Of a DNA stretch of 64,000 bases, positions 11,801 to 22,764 are shown one piece after another. The notes beneath the pieces were generated by a model, which worked only from the letters and a program-made list of their open reading frames with translations, had not been told where the DNA came from and ran no database searches. Position 1 is the stretch's first letter. Every line of letters starts with the position of its first letter. Source of the stretch: Stomoxys calcitrans (Eukaryota > Arthropoda > Insecta > Diptera > Muscidae). The stretch is taken from assembly GCF_963082655.1 (NCBI RefSeq), contig NC_081553.1, positions 227,615,827-227,679,826 on the forward strand. The letters are read 5' to 3'. The translations under genes were made by a program, and so were the position numbers.

Positions 11801-13150
11801 ATGCCCTGTGTTACAAATTTTTCATTAAAACACATTGCGATGCATTATTTTGGTTTCTTCAAGATTGTGTCCAGGTTTAAAACATTTGGTCCTGGCACAC
11901 CCTGTCGTTAACACATTTTCTGCACTTTGTTTTAATGATGACATTAAAATTCAATTTGTATATTTATCTGTATTAAATGAGGCCATAAATATTTATTTGA
12001 ATACTTTCTGCAATCAATTCCTTCATATTCCAGACACGTTTTCCTTCTAACGATAAGAGATATGAGCAGAAATCTCAATTAGAAATGCAAGGTAAATATT
12101 TACTCATGAAATCATTTGGAAATTCGTTTTAATATCTTTCAGATGTTTAAGCAGATAGTCTTGGGAGATTTTAAGAAATTAAAACAACTTTTGGTGAATG
12201 TATGGAAATGTAAGGGAAGAGAAGATGGTTGCCCAAACAGATATGGGTTGTAGAGAACACTTTGAATATCTTAACATTCCTGGACAAGAAATTCATTTAA
12301 GGATTCTTTGGGAGCCCCTTCCATTGGCCACACATAAACGCAGATGTCGATGAGCAGCTCTTGACTTGACAAGCATGAAACTGAAATGTTTCAAAAGTTA
12401 GTTTTCGGTCCCCTTTTTAAATATGCCAAACATGTTCCCAACTAACGTTTATGTCTACTCATGGTAATGTCTTTGGCTGCATATCGCCGCTTGTTCTCTT
12501 CAACCCAACAAATAACTAAGGATGACTACATGAAGTGACTAAGTAAAGTGGACGGAAAATGAATGGTTCGGTTGTAGTCTAATGCGGATATTAAAGTACC
12601 TCAACTGCTATACAAAAGGTAGATTATGTTTGAAGGCAGAACAGAAAAAAATTTTTTTTTGAAATTCACATCACACAACTCTGAAAATAACAATCCACCA
12701 GCTCAGCGTTTGCTGGTTGGTTGGTTGTTCAATGGATTTTGTGTTTCTTCCTTAAATTCCATAAAGTGTAGCTTCAATGTGGGATCGAGGGAAAGAAAGA
12801 AAAAACTAGGCTAGGCCTTTAACAAGATGAACATTAGATGCAAACTTCGAAACGAAGGTCTTGGCTCTACAAAAAATGCATTTGTTATATAATTTCGATG
12901 ATATTTGAAACAGATTTGGATACCCTTGGATGTATGATCCCCAACATACCATATTGAGTCTCTAATGCCTTGTTTGGTTTAGTAATCTAAATTGGAGGGT
13001 TTTGGATATGCCTCCTTCCTGGGGCCTTTCACATAGACTTGATGGCGAGTTTGGCCTTCAAACACTTTGCCTCAAATTTGATTGCAGATTTGTACTCTAC
13101 TCACAAAAACCATTTACTTTAGTTCTAATATTGTCCCAATAGTTTATTGG
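11801..13150. other. unassigned AT-rich sequence
   Basis: No repeat family is recognised. A possible terminal exon pair at 12034-12150 is listed separately. The rest is AT-rich, with poly-A/T runs and no supported open frame. Confidence 0.5.
12034..12150 (+). other. candidate terminal exon pair, weak
   Basis: An acceptor-like CTTCATATTCCAG precedes 12034-12091, a 58-nt open segment reading TRFPSNDKRYEQKSQLEMQ, which ends AAG|GTAAAT. A 51-nt putative intron ending TATCTTTCAG leads to 12143, where the joined frame gives Asp-Val-stop. The intron size and sites fit small fly introns, but the peptide is short, no upstream exon was found and the family is unknown. It may be chance. Confidence 0.25.
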
Positions 13151-13151
13151 A

Positions 13152-13434
13152 GATTACTGGGGCAAACTTCTAACAAATCAATGAATGCTGTCCGATTCAA
13201 TTTTTTAGCTCAGTGATAAGGGACCTCCTTTTTATAGCCGAGTCCGAACGGCATGCTGCAGACCGATACCTCATTGGGGAAAAGTTTTTACATGGCAAAG
13301 TACCTCACAAATGTCGCCAGCATTAGGAGGGGATAACTACCGCTGAACAACTGTCTGATGATCCAGCCAGGATTCGAACCCAGGCGTTCAGGGTCATAGG
13401 CAGACATTCTAACCTCTACACAACGGTGGGCTCC
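13152..13434 (-). mobile_element. tRNA-derived SINE
   Basis: On the minus strand the head ends in CACCGTTGTGTAGAGG, followed by TTAGAATGTCTGCCTATGAC and an intact B box GGTTCGAATCC. The body segments GGTAGTTATCCCCTCC and CATTTGTGAGGTACTTTGCC and the 3' region match the other copies. The A-box region is mutated (TGTGTAGAGG). The terminal 3' tail is partly lost; a related tail-like piece (GGAATGTTCATGGGAAAATT) lies in the opposite orientation at 13460-13482. Confidence 0.8.
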
Positions 13435-13567
13435 AGTTCCAGTTTGTCCAGTCCCCTAATGGAATGTTCATGGGAAAATTTTCTTTTATTTATGGGAGAT
13501 TGGACGGCCCGCCCAATATTTGGGCTTTAATAAAGATCTTAGAAAGCTCATTTCCATTTTATCGCCA

Positions 13568-13722
13568 CTCCTATGGGTGATCACCATAAATGACCTATTA
13601 CGGATGCTGACTGAGGAGAGATTTGAACCCGTCTGTTATAATACTTGTAAGGGGTAAGTATCCGAACGAGCTATGCAGAAGGGTGGAAAGGGTCTTGCAT
13701 ATGGCATATGACTGGGCTAGAC
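13568..13722 (+). pseudogene. reverse transcriptase fragment (Jockey-superfamily-like)
   Basis: In the frame starting at 13568 it reads LLWVITINDLLRMLTEERF then EPVCY. After a deletion it resumes as ILVRGKYPNELCRRVERVL then HMAYDWA. The pattern of a short polar stretch leading to a YADD box followed by V.L.RGK is standard for LINE reverse transcriptases, but the ADD residues themselves are deleted at about 13640. It is bounded on the right by a DINE copy. Confidence 0.65.
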
Positions 13723-13740
13723 CACCATTGGAAGGAAATT

Positions 13741-15152
13741 CGGTCGGTCGCATCTTATATACCCTCCACCATGGATCGCATTTGTAGACTTCCCTGCGCG
13801 GTATCTCTTTTTTGGCAAACAAAGAATAATGGATAAGAATTTTGAGATATATCCAGTTATGGTCCGATTCGGACCATTAGTGAATTAAGTGTTGAAAACC
13901 ATAGTAGAGGTCATTGGGTAATATTTCAGTCAATTCGTATAAGGATTGCGCCTTGTAGGGGCTAGAGAAGGTTTATATGGAGCTGTATCAGGCTATAGAT
14001 CGATTAAGACCATATTCCACTAGCATGTTGAAGGTCATGTGAGAAGCCGTTCAACAAAATTTCTACCAAACCGGGTGAGAAATGCGCCCTCTAGAGGCTT
14101 AAAAAGTCAAGACCCAAGATAGGTTTATATGGCAGCTATATCAGGTTATGAACCGATTTGATTCGTACTTATCATAGTTGTTGGAAGTGATACCAAAACA
14201 CCACCTGCAAAACTACAGCTAAATCGGATAAGAATTGTGCCCTCTAAAAGCTAAGGAAGTCAAGATCCAATATCGGTTTATATGGCAGCTATACCAGGTT
14301 TTGAATCGATTTAAATCATACTTAGCACAAAACACCACATGCAAAATTTCAGTCAAATCGGATGAGAATTGCGCCCTCTAGTGGCTCAAGAAGTCAATAC
14401 CCAAGATCGGTTTATATGGCAGCTATATCAGGTTATGAGCCGATTTCAACCATACTTAAAACAGGTGTTGGAAGTCATTAGAAACAACTTCATGCGAATT
14501 TCAGCCAAATTGGATAAGACTTGTGCCCTCTAGTGGCTCAAGAAGTCAAGATCCCAGATCGGTTTATATGACAGCTATATCAGGTTATGAATCGATTTAA
14601 TCCATAGTCAGAATAGGTGTTGGAAATCATAACAAAACACTTCATGCAAAATTTCAGCCAAATCGGATAAGAATTGCGCCTTCCAGTGGCTCAAGAAGTC
14701 AAGACCCAAGATCGGTTTATGTGGCAGCTATATCAGGTTATGGACCGATTTCAACCATACTTAGCACAGTTATTAGACTTCATAGCAAAACACTTCGTGC
14801 TAAATTTCAGCCAAATCAGATAAGAATTGCGCTCTCTAGGAGCTCAAGAAGTCAAGACCCAAGATCGGTGTATAAGGCAGCTATATCAAAACATGGACCG
14901 ATTTGGCCCATTTACAAACCCAACCGACCTACACAAGTTATATATATTTGAGCAAAATTTCATGCGCCTAGCTTTACTCCTTCGAAAGATAGCGCGCTTT
15001 CGACAGACGGACGGACATGGCTAGATCAACTTAAAATGTAATGACGATCAAGGATATGTATATACTTTACGAGGTCCTAGAAGCATATTTCGAGGTTTTA
15101 CAAACGGAGTGACGAAATTAGTACACCCCCCCATCCTATGGTGTAGGGTATA
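13741..15152 (-). mobile_element. DINE element, subfamily 1
   Basis: The left end reads ATACCCTCCACCATGGATCG (3' region of the element, terminal hairpin lost). About eight units of about 150 bp follow, each with CAAGATCGGTTTATATGGCA, CAGCTATATCAGGTTATGAA and GCGCCCTCTAGTGGCTCAAG. The right end is the 5' block: ACAGACGGACGGACATGGCT, AGATCAACTTAAAATGTAAT, AGGATATGTATATACTTTAC, ending CCATCCTATGGTGTAGGGTA. The 61-76-codon frames inside are by-products of the units. Confidence 0.85.
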
Positions 15153-16550
15153 AGAATATCCTTTCAGATGTTTGTTCATAACTTTCATTATCCTTTCTGC
15201 CTATTAAGTGAAACCATGCAGAGAACCTAACGAATGCCATCTACGGTTGGTAGGGGCATATGAGATTCAGTCCATCCTAACTTAACATGCTTTTGGTAGT
15301 GATGTCCGAGTCCGAATGCCGTGAACCGGAGTGAAACTTCCTCTTAAAGAAATCCTATAAGGCCGAAGGTCGCACATATGTCGCTGATGTTTGCTTTGTA
15401 GGGCTCATTTAAAAAAGGCCTTTAAGTTTTTCCAATTCACCGATTCTATGGCCATGCCTTTGAATAGGTTTGGTGATTGCATCGTTTTTGTTTCTTTTTA
15501 TTTTACCAAATGTTATCTTCAAATTTCAACAGCTGCCAAATTGTTGTAACAGGAAAAATTGTAAGTGAAAACCAAATCCTACAATTCATGAAAAGTAATT
15601 AAGTGAAGTACTCGCTTTATACCCTCTTGCTGTGTATGGATCTGTGGAGGAGGGAATATTTCCAACACTACACTCCATTCCTACATCCAATCAACCGCCT
15701 TCCTGCCCGTCTGCCTAGCTCGCAAACTGCCATTAGGCAATTAGAAGACAAATAAACCAACACCATCTCCATCATAAACATCCTGCCACAGTACCATGAC
15801 AACAACAACAACAACCTCACAACGACCACCTCAGGCTAATTTCCGTGATGAAAATTAAGCGAAAGATGGAGGCAGTGTGATGATCATCACAACACTGGGG
15901 TGATGAAAAACTTTTGCAGAAGACAAACAACACCCTTTTGCCCATTAATCGCAATACCCCTGCCATGGAGGTTTTAAATCAAAGACTTGGCTCTCGCGCC
16001 ACAGCCACAATGATGCCAAGAGGAAAGCCATTTTTTGGAAGGACAAGCAGCCCTCCATGGAAAAAATGTGGCGGCTTTTAAAACGAACATTTCGAAATGT
16101 GTTTTTAAATGCATGAAATTACCATCAGTCTCATCATTTGAAGCTGGGGGACTACATACTGTATGGAAAAATGAGAAGGAGGGGATTGGTTCACCATAGC
16201 AATTAAATGTGCCAAAGACTTTCCAATGAGTGCGAAACAAGTAACAGCGTCAGAAGTTGTTTGGTGCCGAAACTTGGGTACCCAATACATGGCAGAATAT
16301 ATCCCTAAAGGAATGAAGGGACTAAAAACGTCCAATAAGGAGGCTGGGTATATATGGAGGGATCATATTTACTAAGGCTGTTAGAGGTCAAAAATATTGA
16401 AGGACAGTCGTGTGCTGTCCAAAGTTTCATACTTAGGCTTAACCTCTTTTAATTTGCCCAATATGATCTCGGTCGGCCCTCACGTGAGTTTTTCTGAAAT
16501 TCGCATTTACAATTTACTCTCATAGTCCTTTCATTTTAGTCCCATATGGT
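15153..16550. other. mostly unassigned, with weak DINE and SINE relics
   Basis: At 15237-15295 a diverged DINE 3' end can be seen (GGGGCATATGAGATTCAGTC, then CTTAACATGCTTTT). At 15298-15400 a diverged SINE body on the minus strand can be seen (GTCCGAGTCCGAATGCCG, CGCACATATGTCGCTGATG). From 15410 to 16550 I recognise nothing; a short (CAA)n tract lies near 15800. Confidence 0.45.
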
Positions 16551-16554
16551 CTCG

Positions 16555-16790
16555 GGTTTTGAGCTCAATGGTAAGGAAAATCATTTTTTATAGCAGACTC
16601 CAAACGGCATGTTGCAAGGCGAAACTTCTTTGAGGAGAAGTTTTTAGATGGCCTAATAGCTCACAAATAAATGTCACCATCATTAGAAGGGCAAAACCTC
16701 CGCTGAAAATTCTTCTGATATTCTGGCCATGATTCGAACTCAGGCTCTCAGTGTCGTAGGCGGACATGCTAACATGCCTCAATGGTGAAT
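16555..16790 (-). mobile_element. tRNA-derived SINE, diverged
   Basis: On the minus strand the head is CACCATTGAGGCATGTTAGC, then ATGTCCGCCTACGACACTGA and B-box-like AGTTCGAATC. The body holds CGGAGGTTTTGCCCTTCTAA and CATCTAAAAACTTCTCCTC. The 3' tail with TTTGCCCATGAACATTCC (plus reading) is missing. It is the most diverged of the five clear copies. Confidence 0.7.
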
Positions 16791-16799
16791 CGCCTTGGT

Positions 16800-16868
16800 A
16801 AGTCGTCTATGGCGAAAAACACCTAAAAATTTAATTCCCAAAACTTTCGAAAAAATCCCCGAAGAAAC
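16800..16868 (+). repeat. isolated satellite fragment, left of a DINE insertion
   Basis: AAACACCTAAAAATTTAATT, CCCAAAACTTTCG and AATCCCCGAAG match the satellite monomer that fills 17385-19745. The DINE copy at 16870-17375 separates this piece from the main array. Confidence 0.6.
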
Positions 16869-16869
16869 C

Positions 16870-17375
16870 CCTTTAAGTGTATAAAGCAGTCATAGCAGAA
16901 GTCTTTGTGCCAAATTCAGATGAAATAAGATGAAAATTGAGGTTTCTGTGCGCTCAAGAAGTCAAATTTAGGAATCGGTTTAATCTGCACTGATCTTGGA
17001 AGTCAGAACAGAAGTCCTTGTGCCAAATTTCAGCCAAATCAGATGAAAAATGAGGCTTCTTGGGACTCAAGAAATCAAATCTGGGGATCGGTTTGTGCGG
17101 GAGCTATATGAGTTTTTAAACCACTTCAGACCATACTCGTCACGGGCAAAAGCACGTTTGCAAAATTTCAGTCAAATCGGATGAGGATTAAGGTCTCTAG
17201 GGGCTCAAGAAATAAAAACTGAGGATTGGTTTATATGAAGGCTATATCCAAATCTGAAACGATACCACCCATTTACAATCCCCAACCACTTACATCAACA
17301 AAAAGTATCTGTGCAAAACTTCAAGCGGCTAGCTTTACGTGTTCGACCACTATCGTGATTTCAACAGACGGACGG
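16870..17375 (-). mobile_element. DINE element inserted in satellite
   Basis: Three to four units carry GATGAAAATTGAGG, GGCTCAAGAAATAAAAACTG and GGTTTATATGAAGGCTATAT. They are followed by the right-hand 5' block CACTATCGTGATTTCAACAG then ACGGACGGACGGAC. The outer part of the 5' block is lost. Satellite sequence lies on both sides. Confidence 0.75.
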
Positions 17376-17384
17376 ACGGACATT

Positions 17385-19745
17385 TATTGAACATTTCTTT
17401 GACATGGATGTTGGTAAAAACACTCAAAACTTTAATTTCTAAAAACGTTGGATGTAGTCACCTAAATCTCCTTAATGGGGAAACATGTTCAAAAAGTGTA
17501 TATTTCTGGCTTTATTGATTTTTCTTCGATTGTAGAATACAATCGCTGGAATTTTGACCAAAACACCTTAAAAACTTATTCTCACAATTTTCACGACAAT
17601 CCCCAAAAGCTTCAAAATGATGAAAAAGGTCCAAAAAGTCGACCGGTTTTACTTGTATTTTTCGACATGGAAATGCATTCGCTAGAATGTTGGCAAAAAA
17701 CGCTCACAAATTAAATTCCTAAAATTTTGATGATAATGCCCAAAATCTACTAAATGGGGAAATATGTTTAAAAATTTGAGATTTTCTGGATTTTTGTTCG
17801 ACTTTGGAATGCAGTCGCTAGAATGTTGACAAAAACATTCAAAAATTTAATTCCCAAATTTTTTACTATAATCTCCAAAATTTTCACAATAATCCCCAAA
17901 ATCTGCTGAATGGGGAAATATGTTATAAATGTGGGATTTTCCGACTTTACTGATGTTTCTTTTACATAAGAATGCAGTTGCTAGAATGTTGATAAAAACA
18001 CTCAAAACTTGAATTCCCAAAATTTTACATACAATCTCCAAAATCTCCTAAATGGGGAAATATGTTCAAAAGGTGAGATTTTCTGGTTTTTTCTTTGATA
18101 TTTTTTCGACTTTGGAATGCAGTCACTAGAATGTTGGCAAAAACGCTCAAAAATTGAATTCCCAAAATTTTTACCATAATCCCCAAAATTTTCTAAATGG
18201 GGAACTATGTTCAAAAAGATAAGATTTTTGTTTTTTTTTAATATCTTTTCGACGTTGCAATGCAGTCGCTGGAATTTTGACAAAAACACTAAAAAATTTA
18301 ATTCCCAAAATTTTTACAATAATCCCCAAAATCTGCTGAATGGGGAAATATGTTAAAAAATGTGGGACTTTCCGACTTTACTGATGTATCTTTTACATTG
18401 GAAGCGACTTTATTGATATTATTCAACTTTGGAATGCGTTCGCAAAAATGTTGGCTAAACACCCTCAAAACTTGAATTCCCAAAATTTTCCATACAATCC
18501 CCAAAATCTCCTTAATGGGGAAATGTGTTCAACAAGTGAGATTTTCTGGTTTTATTGATTTTTATTCGACTTTGGAATGCAGTCACTAGAATGTTGATAA
18601 AAACACACATAACTTGAATTCCCAAAATTTTTACCATAATCCCTAAAATTTTCTAAATGGGGAAATATGTTCAAAAAGATAAGATTTTTTGGCTTTTTTT
18701 TTGATATCTTTTCGACGTTGCAATGCAGTCGCTGGAATTTTGGCAAAAACACTCAAAAATTTAATTCCCAAAATTTTTACTAAAATCCCCATAATTTTCA
18801 CAATAATCCCCAAAATCTCCTAAATGGGGAAATATGTTCAAAAAGTGAGATTTTCTGGTTTTATTGATTTTTGTTCGATTTTGGAATGCAGTCCCTTGAA
18901 TTTTTACGAAAACACTCAAAAATTAAATTCCCAAAATTTTTACCAAAATCCCCATAATTTTCACAATAATCCCCAAAATCTCCTAAATGGGGAAATATGT
19001 TCAAAAAGTGAGATTTTCTGGTTTTATTGATTTTTGTTCGATTTTGGAAGGCAGTCCCTTTAAATTTGGCAAAAACACTCAAAAATTTAATTCCCAAAAT
19101 TTTTACAAAAGTCCCCATAATTTTCACGATAATCCTTAAAATTTTCCAAATGGAGAAATATGTTCAAATAGTGAGATTTTCCGGTTTCATTGGTTTTTGT
19201 TCGACTTTGGAATGCAGTCGCTAGAATGTTGACAAGAACGCTCAAAAATTTAATTCCCAAAATTTTTACTATAATCCCCAAAATTTTCACAATAATCCCC
19301 AAAATTTTCTAAATGGGAAAATATGTTCAAAAAGTTGAGATTTTCTGTTTTTTTTATAATTTTTGACGTTGCAACGCAGTCGCTAGAATGTTGGCAAAAA
19401 CACTCAAAAATTTAAATTCCCAAAATTTTTACGATAATCCCCAAAATCTTCTGAATGGGGAAACATGCTAAAAAATTTGGGATTTTCCGACTTTGCTGAT
19501 GTGTCTTTGGCACTGGAATGCAGTTGCTAGAATGTTGATAAAAACACTCAAAACTTGAATTCCCAAAATTTTCCATATAGTCCCCAAAATCTCATAAATG
19601 GGAAAGTATTTGCAAAAGGCGTATTTTTATATTTTGTCGTCGTTGGAACTTATTTGCATAAATGTTGGCAAAACACTCAAAACTTGCATTTCGAAAATTT
19701 TCATAATAATCCGCCAAATCTCCTTATTTTATATAAAATTCTTGT
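17385..19745 (+). repeat. satellite array, about 13 monomers of 143-163 bp
   Basis: Each monomer carries AATTCCCAAAATTTTTAC, ATAATCCCCAAAATCTCCTA, AATGGGGAAATATGTTCAAA, GATTTTCTGGTTTTATTGAT, GACTTTGGAATGCAGTCGCT and GAATGTTGGCAAAAACACTC. Distances between successive GCAGTC landmarks (from about 17813) are 160, 146, 143, 175, 142, 146, 163, 163, 163, 162 and 144 bp. The longer class carries an extra AATTTTCACAATAATCCCC segment of about 17 bp. Open frames of 60-95 codons rich in N and F occur on both strands and are monomer by-products. Confidence 0.9.
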
Positions 19746-19829
19746 GCTGTAATCATCAGATTTAAGATATCAGCACCAGATGTCAACAATAAATAAATAA
19801 ATAGGAAAATATTTTTAAAAAAGTGCTAA

Positions 19830-21525
19830 GCGGTCGTTTGTGAAAAGAGTAAAGGGTAATTCTTCATCTATTCTAACTCTTGTTAAGGATGATCAAAAGT
19901 TCATTGACCCGGTTGATAAGGCTAACCAGTTGGCTGCAGGGAACTTTTCCCTGCCGGATAGCAATTATCCGCTCCCCTCAATCAAAAATGTATCTGGCCT
20001 CATGCCCCAAATATTTTTTCGAACTCGTAACGTTTAAAGGATTCTTGAGAATCTAAACGTAAATAAATCCCCGGGCCCGGATGGCATATCAACACTTGTC
20101 ATGCGCAAGTGTTCTTCGAAGCTCGCTCGTCCATTATGCAACCTTTTCAACCTTGCCTAGCGTGCGGTAGTCTTCCCGACGCGTTGTAAGGTTGCGAACG
20201 TTCAGCCAATACCCAAGAAGGGTGAGGCAAACAACCCTATGAATTATCGGCCAGTTGCGATATGCTCCGCTCTCTCCAAGGTCATGGAGAGCATGGTTTA
20301 TCACCATCTTGTGAGGTATTTAGAGTCTAATGGCCTTCTTAGCGACCAACAGTATGGGTTCCGCATAAATCGCTCTACGGGCGACCTCATGGCACACTTC
20401 TGTCGGAACGTTGGAGTCGCTCAATCCACCATTTTAGTGAGAGTAAGGTTGTGGCTCTGGATATCTCCAAGGCATTTGATAGGGTCTGGCACGGTGCACT
20501 ACTATCAAAGCTTGTCAAGCATTTGGTGTCGGTAATGGCTTCATTCGATTTATTTCGAGCTTTCTCAGAGATCGCACTATACGAGGCGTTATAGGTTGGT
20601 TCTCCTGCAATGAGCATAAATTGACCGCAGGTTTACCCCAGGGCTATGTTCTTTCTCCTTCTCTTTTTCTTATTTTCATCAACGATCTATTGGGTCATGA
20701 CAGTAATCTCTGTCATTCGTACTTATTCGACCATAGGCCGAGTCTTCGAGAGATTGAGGACAAGAGTCGGGTTATGGACAATACACTCTGCCAGGATTTG
20801 CTGGCCATTTCTAGATTTTAATGCACGTAAGACTCAGTGCTGCTTGTTGCGCACACACGATTAGCTTAGCCTTTACGATCATCTTTGTCCATCAACGGTG
20901 TAGATGTTGAGCAATCAGAAGCTTTTGATGTTCTGGGCATGAAAATACAAAGTCATGTCCGTTGGGCTAAACATGTATTTGAAGTGTCGAAAGAAGCATT
21001 CAAGTGTTTAGGCTTCCTTAAACGATGTAAGAATTACTTCACTCCGTGTGATCTTCTTAACATCTACACCACTTTCATAAGGCCGAGAATGGAGTACAAC
21101 TCACATGTATGGGCTGGAGCTTCAAAAAAATCATCCCTGGAGCTACTGGACCGTGTACAGAGGAGAGCGATGGCTTGATTGGGGACATTAGGGTATCCAA
21201 CTCTATTGCCCCCCCACTTGAACATCGTCGCAATGTGGGTTGTTTGGCACTGTTCTATCGGTACTTTCATGGTGTGTGTTTGTCTGATATTCGTCTTCTT
21301 ATTCCTGATGTAAGGATGTATGTCAGGGATACTAGACATTCCAGGAACTCACAGCGGTTTGTAATTGATTGGCCAGCGGACCGCACAATGCATTATAGAG
21401 AGAATTCTCCGAACCGTTCGTATGTGGAATCGACTTCCGGGTAATGTTTTTTCCCACCCACTTCGACATCCAAAGATTTGAGACAAATGTCAATAGGCAC
21501 TACACTATTTCCCATTCCCTGCGTG
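19830..21525 (+). mobile_element. LINE C, degenerate non-LTR retrotransposon (Jockey/CR1-like)
   Basis: RT and its C-terminal region are visible across several frames: VNKSPGPDGIST, NYRPVAICSALSKVMESMV, GLLSDQQYGFR, VALDISKAFDRVWHG (20451-20493), LPQGYVLSPSLFLIFINDLL (about 20628-20690), then SINGVDVEQSEAFDVLGMKI, RPRMEYNSHVWAGAS and ADRTMHYRENS. These are standard LINE RT motifs, but the YADD/FADD box is deleted and there are several frameshifts. The 5' half (endonuclease and ORF1) is absent. The 3' end lies near 21525. Confidence 0.85.
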
Positions 21526-21529
21526 TTGG

Positions 21530-22760
21530 CTGACAGAAAAAAAATTTAATTGCGACCACTTTTGACACACCACCCCATAGGATAAAATTTGGTAAAAATT
21601 TAACAAACTTATTAAACAGGTTTCATTTGAATTTTCATATATTTCTGTGTGTGTGTCTCTCTCTCCCTACAGTTGCAGATAATTGTTGCGTGTTGGGAAC
21701 TCAATTAACGAACCACAGCTAAATGTCATTTATAGAGTTTGGTACTCCACCTTCTTCCACTTTATCGGACCAACATTTTTTCTGATGATAAGACACACGA
21801 CAAACAGCATTTGAAGTGCATTTACCCGGTACAAAACATCCAACATGAAGAGAGAAAAACTTGCATCACATATTGTCGGGCACCCCCTCCACACAATCAG
21901 AAAGGCTACTGTCGTACAAAGAGACAATGAAAACCTATTTCCAATGTGTGTGTGTGTGTATGTGTGTGTGTATGAGCTTCCTTAATTATTTAACCGACCA
22001 ACAACCGTATGGCACTTGAAGGTAGCTGTGCTTTGTAAATGTGTGTGTGTGTGTTTTTTTTTGTAGATTTCCTTCAAATGACAAGGAAAGCAAAACGTTA
22101 CCGTCAATTGATTGCGGCGACCGTTAAACTAACGATCCATGCGACCCCTCTGCCATTGGATTTGTTTTGTTAGAGCCTTAGCAATGCCAGCCAACCAACC
22201 AAGCTGAGGCACTTGATACACTTCATATGTCTGTCTCTCTATGTGTCTGTCCGCTGGTTCTTCCTTTCATACCTCCATTTCCACAAGCCTTAAAAAACAA
22301 AGTTTTTCCCTATCCATGCGGTGGTTTTGTTTCGTGTGTGTTTTTTGTTTTTGTTGGTTGTCTTTCCCATTCATAGCTGGCTGCAACATCACTAAATGGA
22401 AACATTGAAACATTGCACGAGTGTTTCGTGTTAAAGATAATTTAGTAGCCACAAAATGTTTATGTGTCCGTCTGTCCGTCCTTTTGTATGTCTGCCGAAA
22501 CTCCCCTCCTGGCTTTAGATACAACGTGTAGCAAATTTATTTTCTTAAAGTCAATGCGGCTCGTTTTGTATTTTTTTTTTTTTTTTTTTTTTGGTGAGTG
22601 TGTCTTCAATTGAACTGAAGTCCCAGAAAAAGGGGTGCAGCCTTGAAATTTGTTTGTTGGCAGCTACAAACCTTGGAGTGGAGGGAAGTGCAGAGTGTTT
22701 TTAAAAAAATGCAGACTTTGCAATCCAAAGAAGTTTTAAAGAAAACTTAACCCGAATTCC
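21530..22760. other. unassigned sequence with (GT)n tracts
   Basis: Short GT/TG microsatellites occur near 21645, 21945 and 22040, and a poly-T run of about 23 lies near 22570. No element or gene is recognised. Confidence 0.5.
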
Positions 22761-22764
22761 ATAT

